The position numbers and the translations under genes were made by a program. Shown piece after piece: positions 28,733-37,854 of a stretch of 64,000 nt of DNA. Where the stretch lies: positions 62,001-126,000 of the forward strand of contig NZ_VEHL01000008.1 in assembly GCF_007679965.1 (NCBI RefSeq). Reading direction: 5' to 3'. How positions within the stretch are numbered: the first letter of the stretch is position 1; every line of letters starts with the position of its first letter. The stretch is from Bordetella genomosp. 13 (GTDB taxonomy: Bacteria > Pseudomonadota > Gammaproteobacteria > Burkholderiales > Burkholderiaceae_B). Under the pieces are notes generated by a model. That model did not search any database. It was not told the DNA's origin and saw only the letters and a program-made list of their open reading frames with translations.

Positions 28733-31700
28733 ATGTCAGAAGTCTCCCGCGCGCCCGAAGGACCCCAGGAAGGTCCCCGCAGCGACGCTCCCCGTGACGG
28801 CAGCCGGGGCCCGGGCGGCCGCCCGCGCGGCAAGCGCCAGGGTCCGCGGCCGGAACGGGCCGACCCAGAACGGGCCGACCCAGAACGGGTCGACCCAGAA
28901 CGGGCCGACCGCGCCGAAGGCCGGGAAAAGGCCGATCGCCCCGAACGGCCCATTCCCGCCGTCACCTATCCCGAAGACCTGCCCGTCAGCGCGCGGCGGC
29001 AGGAAATCGCGCGCGCCATCGCCGCGCACCAGGTGGTGATCGTCAGCGGCGAGACCGGCTCGGGCAAGACCACGCAGCTGCCCAAGATCTGCCTGGAGCT
29101 GGGCCGCGGCCGCCGCAAGATGATCGGCCACACCCAGCCGCGCCGCCTGGCCGCCACCTCGGTGGCCAAGCGCATCGCCGAAGAGCTGAACACGCCCATG
29201 GGCGAGGTGGTGGGCTACCAGGTGCGCTTCAACGACCGCACCGGTCCGAACGCGGCCATCAAGCTGATGACCGACGGCATCCTGCTGGCCGAATCGCAAC
29301 GCGACCCGCTGCTGCGCCGCTACGACACCATCATCATCGACGAGGCGCACGAGCGCAGCCTGAACATCGACTTCCTGCTGGGCTACCTGAAGCAGCTGCT
29401 GCCGCGCCGGCCCGACCTGAAGATCATCATCACGTCGGCCACCATTGACGCCGACCGCTTCTCGCGCCATTTCGCGGAATCGCCCGAGCGTCCGGCTCCG
29501 GTGATCGAGGTCTCGGGCCGCCTGTACCCCGTGGAAGTGTGCTACCGCGCGGTGCAGCAGCCGCAGGGCGACGAGGACGCGCCCGCCGCCAGGCCGTCGC
29601 GCGGCGAGCCCTCGCGGCTGTCCGGCGACGAAGAGCGCGACCTGATCGACGCCATCGTCGACGCGGTCGACGAATGCGCGCGCCATGGCCCCGGCGACGT
29701 GCTGGTGTTCCTGCCGGGCGAACGCGAGATCCGCGAGTCGGCCGAGGCGCTGCGCAAGCATCATCCCGTCGGCACCGAGATCCTGCCGCTGTACGCGCGC
29801 CTGTCGCAGGCCGAACAGGAGCAGATCTTCCATCCGCGCGGCAATGCGCGCCGCGTGGTGCTGGCCACCAACGTGGCCGAGACCTCGCTGACCGTGCCCG
29901 GCATCCGCTACGTCGTCGACAGCGGCCTGGCGCGCATCAAGCGCTATTCGTGGCGCAACAAGGTCGAGCAGCTGCGCATCGAGCCGATCAGCCGCGCCTC
30001 GGCGAACCAGCGCGCCGGCCGTTGCGGCCGCGTCGGGCCGGGCGTGTGCATCCGCCTGTACGACGAGACCGACTTCAACGCGCGCGCGCCGTTCACCGAT
30101 CCCGAGGTGCTGCGCTCCTCGTTGGCCTCGGTCATCCTGCGCATGAAGTCGCTGGGCCTGGACGAGATCGAGGATTTCCCGTTCGTCGAGGCCCCGCCGG
30201 GGCGCGCCGTGGCCGACGGCTATCACCTGCTGCAGGAGCTGGGCGCCATCGCGCCCAAGTCCATGGACGACGAGGGCGATGGCGCCAGCACGCGCACCGG
30301 CGCGGCCTACGAGCTGACGGCCACCGGCCGCGAGCTGGCCAAGCTGCCCGTCGATCCGCGCATCGGCCGCATGATCCTGGCCGCGCGCGAGCAGCAGTGC
30401 CTGACCGAGATGCTGATCATCGCGGCCGCGCTGTCGGTGCAGGATCCGCGCGACCGCCCCATGGCCGAGCGCGAGGCCTCCGAGGCCGCGCACGCCAAGT
30501 TCGCCGACGACAAGTCCGAATTCCTGTCCTTCCTGAAGCTGTGGCGCTGGTATGGCGAGCAGGTGCAGCACAAGCAGTCGCAGCGCAAGCTGGTGGGCCT
30601 CTTGCGCCAGAACTTCCTGTCGCCCATCCGCCTGCGCGAATGGCACGACGTGCACAGCCAGCTGGCCGCGCTGGTGGGCGAGCAGGGCTGGCGCCTGAAC
30701 CAGGCCGACGCCACCTACGAGCAGCTGCACCACGCGCTGCTGGCGGGCCTCTTGGGCAACATCGGCTTCAAGGGCGAGGAGGGCGGCCAGTACCTGGGCG
30801 CGCGCGAGATCCGCTTCCACAGCCATCCCGGCTCGCGCCTGGCCAAGAAGGGCGGGCGCTGGATCATGGCGGCCGAACTGGTCGAGACCACGCGCCTGTA
30901 CGCGCGCTGCGTGGCCAACATCGATCCCACCTGGCTGGAACGCGTGGGCGCGCACCTGCTGCGCCGCAACTGGTCCGACCCGCGCTGGGAGAAGAAGTCC
31001 GGCCAGGTGGTGGCCAACGAGCGCGCCACGCTGTACGGGCTCGTGGTGTATGCCGGCCGGCGCGTGCAGTACGGCCGCATCAACCCGCAGCACGCGCGCG
31101 AGATCTTCATCCGCGACGCGCTGGTGCCGGGCGAGATCGACACGAAGCTGCCGTTCGTGGCGCACAACCGCAAGCTGATCGCCGGCATCGAGAAGCTGGA
31201 GCACCAGACGCGCCGGCCGGACATCCTGGTCGACGACGAGCTGATCTACGCGTTCTACGACCGCCAGCTGCCCGACGGCATCTCGCAGACGGCCACGCTC
31301 GAGAAATGGGTGGCCGGCCTGGACAAGGCCGCCGCGTCGCTGCTCCTGACGCGCGAAGAGTTGATGCGCCACGAGGCCGCGGGTGTCACCACCGACGTCT
31401 TCCCCAAGAAGGTCGAGTGGCAGGGCGTGTCGATGCCGCTGGACTACCACTTCGAGCCGGGCTCGCCGCGCGACGGCGTGACGCTGTCCGTGCCGCTGTT
31501 CGCGCTGAATCAGCTCGATGCCCAGCGCTGCGAATGGCTGGTGCCCGGCATGCTGAAGGAGAAGGTGCACCTGCTGCTGAAGTCGCTGCCGCAGAAGCTG
31601 CGCCGCCACTGCGTGCCGCTGCCCGACTATGCCGCCGGCTTCTACGACCGCTGGTACGACAAGCTGGGCGATCCGCAGCAGGGCCTGGTCGACGCCGTCA

Positions 31701-32776
31701 TCGCCGACATGTGGAAGCAGGTGCAGATCCGGCCCGTGCTGGCGGATTTCAAGCTGGAAACGCTGCCGGCCCACCTGTTCATGAACTTCCGCGTGGTGGA
31801 CGAGCACGGCCGCATGCTGGCCGCCGGCCGCAACCTGGCGCAGCTGAAAGCCGAACTGGGCAAGCAGGCGCAGGCCACCTTCCAGCAACTGGCCGCGCGC
31901 GACACCGAGGTGGCGCAGGCCCTGGCGCACGAGAAGCTCACGTCCTGGACCTTCGGTCCGCTGCCCGAGCTGATGGAGATCCGGCGCGGCGGCCAGTCCG
32001 TCATCGGCTATCCGGCGCTGGTCGACCGCGGCACGCACTGCGACCTGGACGTCTTCGACGACCCCGAGGACGCGCGCCGGCAGCATCGCGCCGGCCTGTT
32101 GCGGCTGTTCCGCCTGGGGCTGCGCGAGCAGGTCAAGTTCCTGGAAAAGAACCTGACCGACCTCACCAAGATGAGCATGCTGTACATGACGCTGGGCACG
32201 CAGGACGAACTGCGCGACCAGATCATCGACTGCGCGCTGGCGCAGGCCTGCCTGGGCGATCCCTGGCCGGCCAACGCGCAGCAGTTCGAGGCGCGCCGCA
32301 ACGACGGCAAGGGCCGGCTGGGCCTGCTGGCGCAGGAAGTGGCGCGCCTGGCGCATGCCATCCTGACCGAGTACGCCGCGCTGCAGCGCAAGCTGGCGCA
32401 GGCCAAGCCGCATGCGGCAGCCTACGCCGACCTGCAGCAGCAGATCGGGGCGCTCATGCCCAAGTGGTTCCTGCGCGATACGCCGTATGCGCAGCTGGCG
32501 CACTATCCGCGCTACCTGAAGGCGGCGGTGGGACGCATCGACAAGCTGCGCGCCGATCCCGCGCGCGACGCGAAACTGATGGCCGAGATGGCGCCGCTGC
32601 TGGTGCAGTACCAGCGCGCGCGCTCCGCCCTGAAGGGCACGGCGGACCCGCGGATGGACGAGTTCCGCTGGTTGCTGGAGGAACTGCGGGTGGCGCTGTA
32701 CGCGCAGGAGCTGCGCACGCCGATGCCGGTGTCGGTGAAGCGGCTGACAAAGGCGTGGGAGGCTATGCAACGGTAA
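28733..32776 (+). CDS. hrpA: ATP-dependent RNA helicase HrpA
   Basis: A 1347-residue DEAH-box helicase, the usual HrpA length. Walker A GETGSGKTTQ at 106-115, DEAH at 203-206, SATIDADRF (motif III region), motif V TNVAETSLTVPGIRYVVDSG and motif VI QRAGRCGRVGPG, then HA2/OB domains and the long C-terminal DUF3418 region. The first 80 residues are a charged Arg/Glu/Pro extension with a repeated PERAD pattern encoded by 15-bp tandem repeats. In E. coli HrpA acts on mRNA processing and on rescue of stalled/collided ribosomes. ATG 28733; two near-consensus -10-like TATAAT bases lie at 28701-28706, giving a plausible promoter (TATAAT) for this gene. Confidence 0.97.
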   Translation: MSEVSRAPEGPQEGPRSDAPRDGSRGPGGRPRGKRQGPRPERADPERADPERVDPERADRAEGREKADRPERPIPAVTYPEDLPVSARRQEIARAIAAHQVVIVSGETGSGKTTQLPKICLELGRGRRKMIGHTQPRRLAATSVAKRIAEELNTPMGEVVGYQVRFNDRTGPNAAIKLMTDGILLAESQRDPLLRRYDTIIIDEAHERSLNIDFLLGYLKQLLPRRPDLKIIITSATIDADRFSRHFAESPERPAPVIEVSGRLYPVEVCYRAVQQPQGDEDAPAARPSRGEPSRLSGDEERDLIDAIVDAVDECARHGPGDVLVFLPGEREIRESAEALRKHHPVGTEILPLYARLSQAEQEQIFHPRGNARRVVLATNVAETSLTVPGIRYVVDSGLARIKRYSWRNKVEQLRIEPISRASANQRAGRCGRVGPGVCIRLYDETDFNARAPFTDPEVLRSSLASVILRMKSLGLDEIEDFPFVEAPPGRAVADGYHLLQELGAIAPKSMDDEGDGASTRTGAAYELTATGRELAKLPVDPRIGRMILAAREQQCLTEMLIIAAALSVQDPRDRPMAEREASEAAHAKFADDKSEFLSFLKLWRWYGEQVQHKQSQRKLVGLLRQNFLSPIRLREWHDVHSQLAALVGEQGWRLNQADATYEQLHHALLAGLLGNIGFKGEEGGQYLGAREIRFHSHPGSRLAKKGGRWIMAAELVETTRLYARCVANIDPTWLERVGAHLLRRNWSDPRWEKKSGQVVANERATLYGLVVYAGRRVQYGRINPQHAREIFIRDALVPGEIDTKLPFVAHNRKLIAGIEKLEHQTRRPDILVDDELIYAFYDRQLPDGISQTATLEKWVAGLDKAAASLLLTREELMRHEAAGVTTDVFPKKVEWQGVSMPLDYHFEPGSPRDGVTLSVPLFALNQLDAQRCEWLVPGMLKEKVHLLLKSLPQKLRRHCVPLPDYAAGFYDRWYDKLGDPQQGLVDAVIADMWKQVQIRPVLADFKLETLPAHLFMNFRVVDEHGRMLAAGRNLAQLKAELGKQAQATFQQLAARDTEVAQALAHEKLTSWTFGPLPELMEIRRGGQSVIGYPALVDRGTHCDLDVFDDPEDARRQHRAGLLRLFRLGLREQVKFLEKNLTDLTKMSMLYMTLGTQDELRDQIIDCALAQACLGDPWPANAQQFEARRNDGKGRLGLLAQEVARLAHAILTEYAALQRKLAQAKPHAAAYADLQQQIGALMPKWFLRDTPYAQLAHYPRYLKAAVGRIDKLRADPARDAKLMAEMAPLLVQYQRARSALKGTADPRMDEFRWLLEELRVALYAQELRTPMPVSVKRLTKAWEAMQR
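28853..28912 (+). repeat. Four in-frame 15-bp repeats in the hrpA N-terminal extension
   Basis: Unit GAACGGGCCGACCCA at 28853-28867, 28868-28882, 28883-28897 (one change) and 28898-28912 (two changes), encoding repeated E-R-A-D-P. The copies are nearly identical at DNA level, so the copy number may vary between strains. Confidence 0.9.
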
Positions 32777-32784
32777 AGGGGGAG

Positions 32785-32868
32785 GACCCCCACGCCGCGC
32801 CTTCGGCTTGCTGCCCCCCGGGGGGCGCTTTTGCCTTGGGGCGGCCCGGTGGCAAAAGGGGCCCACAC
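32785..32868. repeat. Palindrome-rich intergenic element, candidate REP-like repeat
   Basis: Between hrpA and its terminator lie CGCGCCTTCGGC, a perfect 14-bp palindrome GCCCCCCGGGGGGC (32813-32826) and an 8-bp inverted repeat CTTTTGCC (32828-32835) / GGCAAAAG (32851-32858). The combination resembles an interspersed intergenic element that I associate with Bordetella/Achromobacter genomes; only one copy occurs in this window. Confidence 0.45.
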
Positions 32869-32877
32869 GCCGGGCCG

Positions 32878-32918
32878 AAAAAAAGCGGGATGTCCGATTG
32901 GAACATCCCGCTTTTTTT
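32878..32918. terminator. Bidirectional terminator between hrpA and lpxO
   Basis: A-tract followed by GCGGGATGT (32885-32893) and ACATCCCGC (32903-32911) then TTTTTTT. Strong intrinsic terminator in both directions for the convergent genes hrpA and lpxO. Confidence 0.92.
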
Positions 32919-32936
32919 GTGAAGCCTGTCGTCGCC

Positions 32937-33836
32937 TCAGATCGCCAGGAACCCCACGATGATCAGCACGATCAGGCCCCACTTGGTGGCCTTGTACACG
33001 TTGCGGTTCCAGGCCTTGAATTCCTTGCGCTTCTGGTCGAGCTGCCAGTGCAGGTGCGTCAGCTTGTTGATGGCGCCGGTCTGGTCGCCGCTGTCGTTGG
33101 GCGAGCTGGCCGCCGACATCACCACCTTGCCGAACCAGCGGTTGAAGGCCTCGGCCCAGCGCCACTTCAGCGGGCGCTCGACGTCGCAGAACAGGATGAT
33201 GCGGTTGCCCTCGGACTTGTTGTGGGCCTCGTGGATGTAGGTCTCGTCGAACACTACGCTCTCGCCGTCGCGCCAGCTGTAGCGTTCGCCGTCCACGTCG
33301 ATGTAGCAGCGGTCGTCGTTGGGCGTGGCCAGGCCCAGGTGATAGCGCAGCGAGCCCGAGAAGGGGTCGCGGTGCGGGTTCAGCGTGCCGCCCGGCGGCA
33401 GCTCGGCAAACATGGCGGCCTTCACCTTGGGCAGCGTGCGCAGGATGGCCACCGTCCTGGGGCACAGCTGTTCGGCCGAGGGATGGCGCGCGTCATACCA
33501 CTTCAGGTAGAAGCGCTTCCAGCCGTTCTTGAAGAACGAGTTGAAGCCCACGTCATCGTGCTTCTCGGCCGCCTTGATGTGGCGCAGCTGCTGCATGGCC
33601 AGCGCCTCGTCGCGGATGATCTCCCAGTTGTCGTCCAGCACCTTCAGCTCGGGGATCTCGCGCGTGGTGACGTAGGGCGTGGTGGGCACGCGCGACGTCA
33701 GCACCATGAACGCGTTGATCGGCGCCAGGATGACGGAGTGGTCGAGGAACTGGCGGGACAGGCGCAGGCGTACGCGGCCACGGAAGTGGGCGAAGAGGAT
33801 GGAGGCCAGCCACAGCCCCGGAATAAGCCATTTCAT
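32937..33836 (-). CDS. lpxO: LpxO, lipid A 2-hydroxylase (Asp/Asn beta-hydroxylase family)
   Basis: A 299-residue Fe(II)/2-oxoglutarate oxygenase that hydroxylates acyl chains of lipid A at the inner membrane. The iron facial triad is seen as H-x-D in NPHRDPFSGSLRYHLGL and a distal His in DETYIHEAHNKSEGNRIILF, with the 2-oxoglutarate-binding Arg following. N-terminal (LIPGLWLASILFAHF) and C-terminal (KWGLIVLIIVGFLAI) hydrophobic anchors are typical of LpxO. Start ATG 33836 was chosen because it opens the N-terminal anchor. Monocistronic with a strong terminator. Confidence 0.92.
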   Translation of the reverse strand: MKWLIPGLWLASILFAHFRGRVRLRLSRQFLDHSVILAPINAFMVLTSRVPTTPYVTTREIPELKVLDDNWEIIRDEALAMQQLRHIKAAEKHDDVGFNSFFKNGWKRFYLKWYDARHPSAEQLCPRTVAILRTLPKVKAAMFAELPPGGTLNPHRDPFSGSLRYHLGLATPNDDRCYIDVDGERYSWRDGESVVFDETYIHEAHNKSEGNRIILFCDVERPLKWRWAEAFNRWFGKVVMSAASSPNDSGDQTGAINKLTHLHWQLDQKRKEFKAWNRNVYKATKWGLIVLIIVGFLAI

Positions 33837-33879
33837 GATCGGGATGGTCGTGCGGCGCAGGACGCGCGTGGTCAGTCGG

Positions 33880-34851
33880 CTATTGTTGCACAGGCGGGGA
33901 TCGGACGGCCCCTTCGTCGCAGAGTTCGCGCAGGATCCGCGCAAACTGGGTTTCCGCCTGCAGCGGGACGTCACGCACCCGCCGGATCAGGGTCATGGGC
34001 GGCAATTCCCAGTCGAAGCGCCACGGCGCCTTCGCGACGCGGCCATGCAGGGCCAGCTCGCCGGCGATGTCCTCGGGCACGATCGATACCAGCCGGTCGT
34101 CGCCGGCGATCAGCCCTTCGATCACGTCCAGCGAATAGGTTTCTATCATCGGCGTCGGCGGTTCGACCTGCGCGCGCACGAACAGGCCGGCGATCATGCC
34201 GCCGATCGGCGTGGCCGGGGAAGGCAGAATCCAGCGCATCGAGGCCAGTTCGGCCCAGTCGGGCGGGCCGTGCGGCAGCCTGCGCACCAGGCGTGGATGG
34301 CCGATCAGCGCGGGCCACTGCTGGTACAGCAATTCATGCCAGATGGCGCGCGGGTCCGGCCCGCCGCCCGCGGCGCGTCCGATCACGCAATCCAGGTCCC
34401 GGCGAAGCAGCAGTTCCAGCAACTGGTCGGTGGTGGCGCGGTGCAGGGTGACGGTCACGCCGTGCCGCTGGTGCAGCAGCGCCACGGCGCGCACCAGCAA
34501 GGGCCCCGACACGAAGGGAATGGCGCCGATGTTCAGGTGCGCGCTGTGGCCCGAGCGCAGGGCGTCCACCTCGCGCGTCCACTGGTCCAGGTCCTGCAGC
34601 ATGTGGCGCGCGCGCACCAGCGCCAGCCGGCCCAGGGGCGTGGGCTCCAGGCCATGCCGTGAGCGCGTGAACAGGGGGGCGCCGAAAATGTCCTCGACCT
34701 CGGCCAGCGCCTTGGTGGCGGCCGGCTGGCTGACGCCGGTCTCGGCGGCCACGCGGGTCAGCGAGCCATGGCGCTGCACCGCCAGCAGCAGGTTGAGGTG
34801 GCGGACTTTCAACCGCGAAGCCAGACGGCTGCTCGGGATGGGAGGTGGCAT
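33880..34851 (-). CDS. LysR-family transcriptional regulator
   Basis: A 323-residue LTTR with its HTH at residues 15-75 (VRHLNLLLAVQRHGSLTRVA, ETGVSQPAATKALAEVEDIF) and a substrate-binding domain from about 100 (LNIGAIPFVSGPLLVRAVAL, ALHGRVAKAPWRFDWELPPM). The subtype resembles CbbR/GbpR-like regulators of aromatic or organic-acid genes. It is transcribed divergently from the gamma-glutamyltransferase-like gene with a perfect palindrome in the 107-nt gap, the classical LysR arrangement, so it most likely controls the downstream GGT-Bug-GAF genes and itself. Confidence 0.9.
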   Translation of the reverse strand: MPPPIPSSRLASRLKVRHLNLLLAVQRHGSLTRVAAETGVSQPAATKALAEVEDIFGAPLFTRSRHGLEPTPLGRLALVRARHMLQDLDQWTREVDALRSGHSAHLNIGAIPFVSGPLLVRAVALLHQRHGVTVTLHRATTDQLLELLLRRDLDCVIGRAAGGGPDPRAIWHELLYQQWPALIGHPRLVRRLPHGPPDWAELASMRWILPSPATPIGGMIAGLFVRAQVEPPTPMIETYSLDVIEGLIAGDDRLVSIVPEDIAGELALHGRVAKAPWRFDWELPPMTLIRRVRDVPLQAETQFARILRELCDEGAVRSPPVQQ

Positions 34852-34864
34852 GGCGCTCTGCGAT

Positions 34865-34930
34865 GAATAACCTGAAGGTTATCGATATATCAAAAAATAG
34901 CTGATTCTGGTTATTCGTGCTTCCTATACT
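34865..34930. promoter_or_regulatory. Divergent LysR control region: palindromes and -10 element
   Basis: ATAACCT (34867-34873), GA, AGGTTAT (34876-34882) is a perfect 7-bp inverted repeat. GAATAACC (34865-34872) recurs in inverted form as GGTTATTC (34909-34916). A TATACT -10 for the plus-strand gene lies at 34925-34930, with the second half-site covering its -35 region, as expected for a LysR activation site. Confidence 0.6.
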
Positions 34931-34958
34931 TGTCGCACGCGTTTCCAGGAAAGCCTCG

Positions 34959-36794
34959 ATGTCCCCCTCCTTCACGACCCGCCCCGAAATCCGGGGCACC
35001 TTCGGCGTGGTGTCCTCCACGCACTGGCTGGCCTCGCAGACCGCGATGAGCGTGCTGGAGCGCGGCGGCAACGCCTTCGACGCGGCGGTGGCGGGCGGCT
35101 TCGTGCTGCAGATCGTCGAACCGCACCTGAACGGGCCCGGCGGCGAGGTGCCCATCCTGCTGTGGAGCGAGTCCGAGCGACGGATGCGGGCGCTGTGCGG
35201 CCAGGGCCCCGCGCCCGCGCTGGCCTCGGCCTCGTGGTTCCGCGCGCAGGGGCATCACCTGGTGCCCGGCATCGGCCTGCTTCCGGCCGTGGTGCCCGGC
35301 GCGTTCGGCGCCTGGCTGACGCTACTGCGCGACTACGGCACCTGGGAACTGCAGGACGTGCTGCAGCCGGCCATCGACTATGCGCGCCACGGCTTTCCGC
35401 TGGTGCCGCGCATCGTGCAGGCCATCGTCGCGGTGCAGGAGCTGTTCCGCACCGAATGGAGCACGTCCGCCGAGGTCTGGCTGCCCGGCGGCCGCGTCCC
35501 GCATCCCGAGCACCTGATGCGCACGCCGGCCGTCGCCGACACCTATGCGCGGCTGGTGCGGGAGGCAGGCAAGGCCGGCAGCCGCACGCAGCGCCTGGAT
35601 GCGGCCATCGACCTCTGGTACCGCGGCTTCGTGGCGCGCGCCATCGACGATTACTACCGCGGCACCCCGGTGCGCGACTGCACCGGCGAGCGCCACCGCG
35701 GGCTGCTGCGCCTGGACGACATGGCGGACTGGCGGGCCGAGTACGACGAACCGCTGCAGGTGCAGTACGGCCGCCATACCGTGGCCAAGTGCGGAGTGTG
35801 GTCGCAGGGACCGGTGTTCCTGCAGCAACTGGCCATGCTGCGCCACCTGGGCATCGAGGGCCTGCGGGCCGACAGCCCCGAGTTCGTGCACCGCGTGGCC
35901 GAATCGGCCAAGCTGGCGTTCGCCGACCGCATGGCGTGGTACGGCGATCCGGCCCATGCCGACGTGCCGCTGCAGGCCCTGCTGAGCGACGCCTACGCGC
36001 GGGAGCGCGCCGCCCTCGTCACCGGCAGCGCGTCGGCCGAGCTGCGGCCTGGCCGGCCCGGCGGCCGGGCGCCCATGTTGCCCGACCTGGCCGCCAGCGA
36101 GCGGGCGCTGGCGCAGGCCGACACGCGCTTCGGCGTGGGCGAGCCGACCTTCGCGCCGTTGCCGCCCGTGCAGCAGTGGGCCGAGCGCGAGATCTTCGTC
36201 GGCGATACCTGCCACATCGACGTGATCGACCGGCACGGCAACATGGTCGCGGCCACGCCCTCGGGCGGCTGGCTGTCGTCCAGCCCGGTGGTGCCGGGCC
36301 TGGGCTTCTCCATTTCCACGCGCCTGCAGATGACCTGGCTGGACGAGGGCCTGCCCGGGACCCTGCAGCCCGGCAAGCGGCCCAACACTACGCTGTCGCC
36401 GGGCCTGGCATTGCGCGACGGCGAGCCCTACATGGCCTTCGGCACGCCCGGCGGCGACCAGCAGGACCAATGGACCGTGGCGTTCTTCCTGCGCCATGCC
36501 GCGTTGGGCATGAACCTGCAGGAGGCCATCGAAGGGCCGTCGTGGCACGTCGATCATTTTCCCGGCTCGTTCTGGCCGCGCGCCACCACGCTGAACCGCC
36601 TGACCGTCGAGGGCGGCTTGCCCGACGCCACGCTTCAGGCGCTGCGCGAGGCCGGGCACGACCTGCGCGTCGGCCCGCCGTGGTCCGAGGGCCGCATCAG
36701 CGCCTGCACGCGCGAGCCCGCCGCGGGCGGCGGGCTGCTGCTGCGCGCCGGCGCCAACCCGCGCGGCATGCAGGGCTACGCCGTGGGGCGCTGA
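34959..36794 (+). CDS. Gamma-glutamyltransferase-family Ntn hydrolase
   Basis: A 611-residue member of the GGT superfamily. The large subunit begins FGVVSSTHWLASQTAMSVLERGGNAFDAAVA and includes LNGPGGEVPILLW. The predicted autocleavage nucleophile is Thr417 in VGDTCHIDVIDRHGN, where canonical GGTs have T-T-H; here the second Thr is Cys418. The small subunit carries TPSGGWLSSSPVVPGLGF (oxyanion and substrate loop) and FGTPGGDQQDQW. No signal peptide, unlike periplasmic GGT, so a cytoplasmic amidase-like role is likely. ATG 34959 is preferred to ATG 34917, which would overlap the promoter. Followed after 76 nt by a Bug receptor gene. Confidence 0.9.
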   Translation: MSPSFTTRPEIRGTFGVVSSTHWLASQTAMSVLERGGNAFDAAVAGGFVLQIVEPHLNGPGGEVPILLWSESERRMRALCGQGPAPALASASWFRAQGHHLVPGIGLLPAVVPGAFGAWLTLLRDYGTWELQDVLQPAIDYARHGFPLVPRIVQAIVAVQELFRTEWSTSAEVWLPGGRVPHPEHLMRTPAVADTYARLVREAGKAGSRTQRLDAAIDLWYRGFVARAIDDYYRGTPVRDCTGERHRGLLRLDDMADWRAEYDEPLQVQYGRHTVAKCGVWSQGPVFLQQLAMLRHLGIEGLRADSPEFVHRVAESAKLAFADRMAWYGDPAHADVPLQALLSDAYARERAALVTGSASAELRPGRPGGRAPMLPDLAASERALAQADTRFGVGEPTFAPLPPVQQWAEREIFVGDTCHIDVIDRHGNMVAATPSGGWLSSSPVVPGLGFSISTRLQMTWLDEGLPGTLQPGKRPNTTLSPGLALRDGEPYMAFGTPGGDQQDQWTVAFFLRHAALGMNLQEAIEGPSWHVDHFPGSFWPRATTLNRLTVEGGLPDATLQALREAGHDLRVGPPWSEGRISACTREPAAGGGLLLRAGANPRGMQGYAVGR

Positions 36795-36870
36795 ATCCGT
36801 ATCCGCGGCTGGCGGCGGGTTCGCCGCCAGGACGGATGTACTTGCAGTCCAACATACAAAACACAGGGGT

Positions 36871-37854
36871 ATGCAGATGGCTTTCTCTTTCATTCGCAAG
36901 GCGTTGTCCACGGTCGCGCTGGCCGCGGCCGCCGCATTGCCGGCGGCGGCGCACGCCCAGTGGCCCGACCGTCCGGTCACGCTGATCGTGCCGTGGGCCG
37001 CGGGCGGGTCCACCGACATCCTGGCGCGTCTGCTGTCCGAGCACCTGACCACGTCGCTGGGCCAATCCGTCGTGGTGGAGAACCGCTCGGGGGCGTCCGG
37101 CAACATCGGCTCGAACTACGTGGCGCGCGCCAAGCCCGACGGCTACACGCTGCTGATCGGCTCGATGAGCACGCACACCATGAACCAGGCGCTGTTCAAG
37201 ACCATGCCCTTCGACGGCGTGAAGGACTTCACGCCCATCGCGGAACTGGCGCTGGTCACCAACACGATGGTGATCAATCCCTCCGTGCCCGTGAACAACG
37301 TGGCCGAGTTCATCGCCTATGCCAAGGAACGGCCCGGCCAGATCGCCTACGCGTCGGCCGGCTCGGGTTCGACCAACCACCTGAGCGCCGCGCTGTTCGA
37401 GAAGGCGACTGGCATCAGTATGACCCACGTGCCGTACCGCGGCGGCGCGCCCGCGGTGCTGGACACCGTTGCCGACCGCACGCAGTTGCTGTTCAGCGCC
37501 GGCACGCAGACCCTGCCGCACGTGCAGTCGGGCAAGCTGAAGCTGCTGGCCGTGACCGAGTCGCAGCGTTCGAAGCTGCTGCCCAAGGTGCCCACCGTGG
37601 CCGAGACGGTGCCGGGCTATGAACTGGCGGTCTGGTATGGCGCCTTCGGCCCGGCGGGCATGCCGGCGGACGTGGTCCAGCGCCTGAGCCGCGAGATCAA
37701 CGCCATCCTGGCCAGGCCGGAGGTCGTCAAGAAGATGGGCGACATGGGCGTCGAGGTGCGCCAGTCCACGCCGCAAGGCTTCGCCGACACGCTGCAGCGG
37801 GATGCCGACAAGTACGGCAAGCTGGTGCGCGAGCTCGGCATCACGATGGAATGA
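36871..37854 (+). CDS. Bug/TctC-family tripartite tricarboxylate transporter receptor
   Basis: A 327-residue periplasmic receptor: Sec signal about 1-29 (ALAAAAALPAAAHAQ), VTLIVPWAAGGSTDILARLL, VVVENRSGASGNIGSNYVA, HVPYRGGAPAVLDTVADRTQLLFSAG and PGYELAVWYGAFGPAGMP. Start ATG 36871, with an alternative ATG two codons later. It sits downstream of the GGT-like gene and its stop overlaps the GAF gene start (ATGA), so the three form one unit controlled by the divergent LysR. Possible ligand: a product or substrate of the GGT-like enzyme (inference). Confidence 0.9.
   Translation: MQMAFSFIRKALSTVALAAAAALPAAAHAQWPDRPVTLIVPWAAGGSTDILARLLSEHLTTSLGQSVVVENRSGASGNIGSNYVARAKPDGYTLLIGSMSTHTMNQALFKTMPFDGVKDFTPIAELALVTNTMVINPSVPVNNVAEFIAYAKERPGQIAYASAGSGSTNHLSAALFEKATGISMTHVPYRGGAPAVLDTVADRTQLLFSAGTQTLPHVQSGKLKLLAVTESQRSKLLPKVPTVAETVPGYELAVWYGAFGPAGMPADVVQRLSREINAILARPEVVKKMGDMGVEVRQSTPQGFADTLQRDADKYGKLVRELGITME

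Noticed and set aside
28736..32866. Very long open frame on the minus strand across hrpA (over 1300 codons), and similar ones opposite acnA, dnaE and argA
   Set aside because: High GC content leaves antisense frames open; translations are His/Arg/Gln-rich without domains, and the sense genes are clear.
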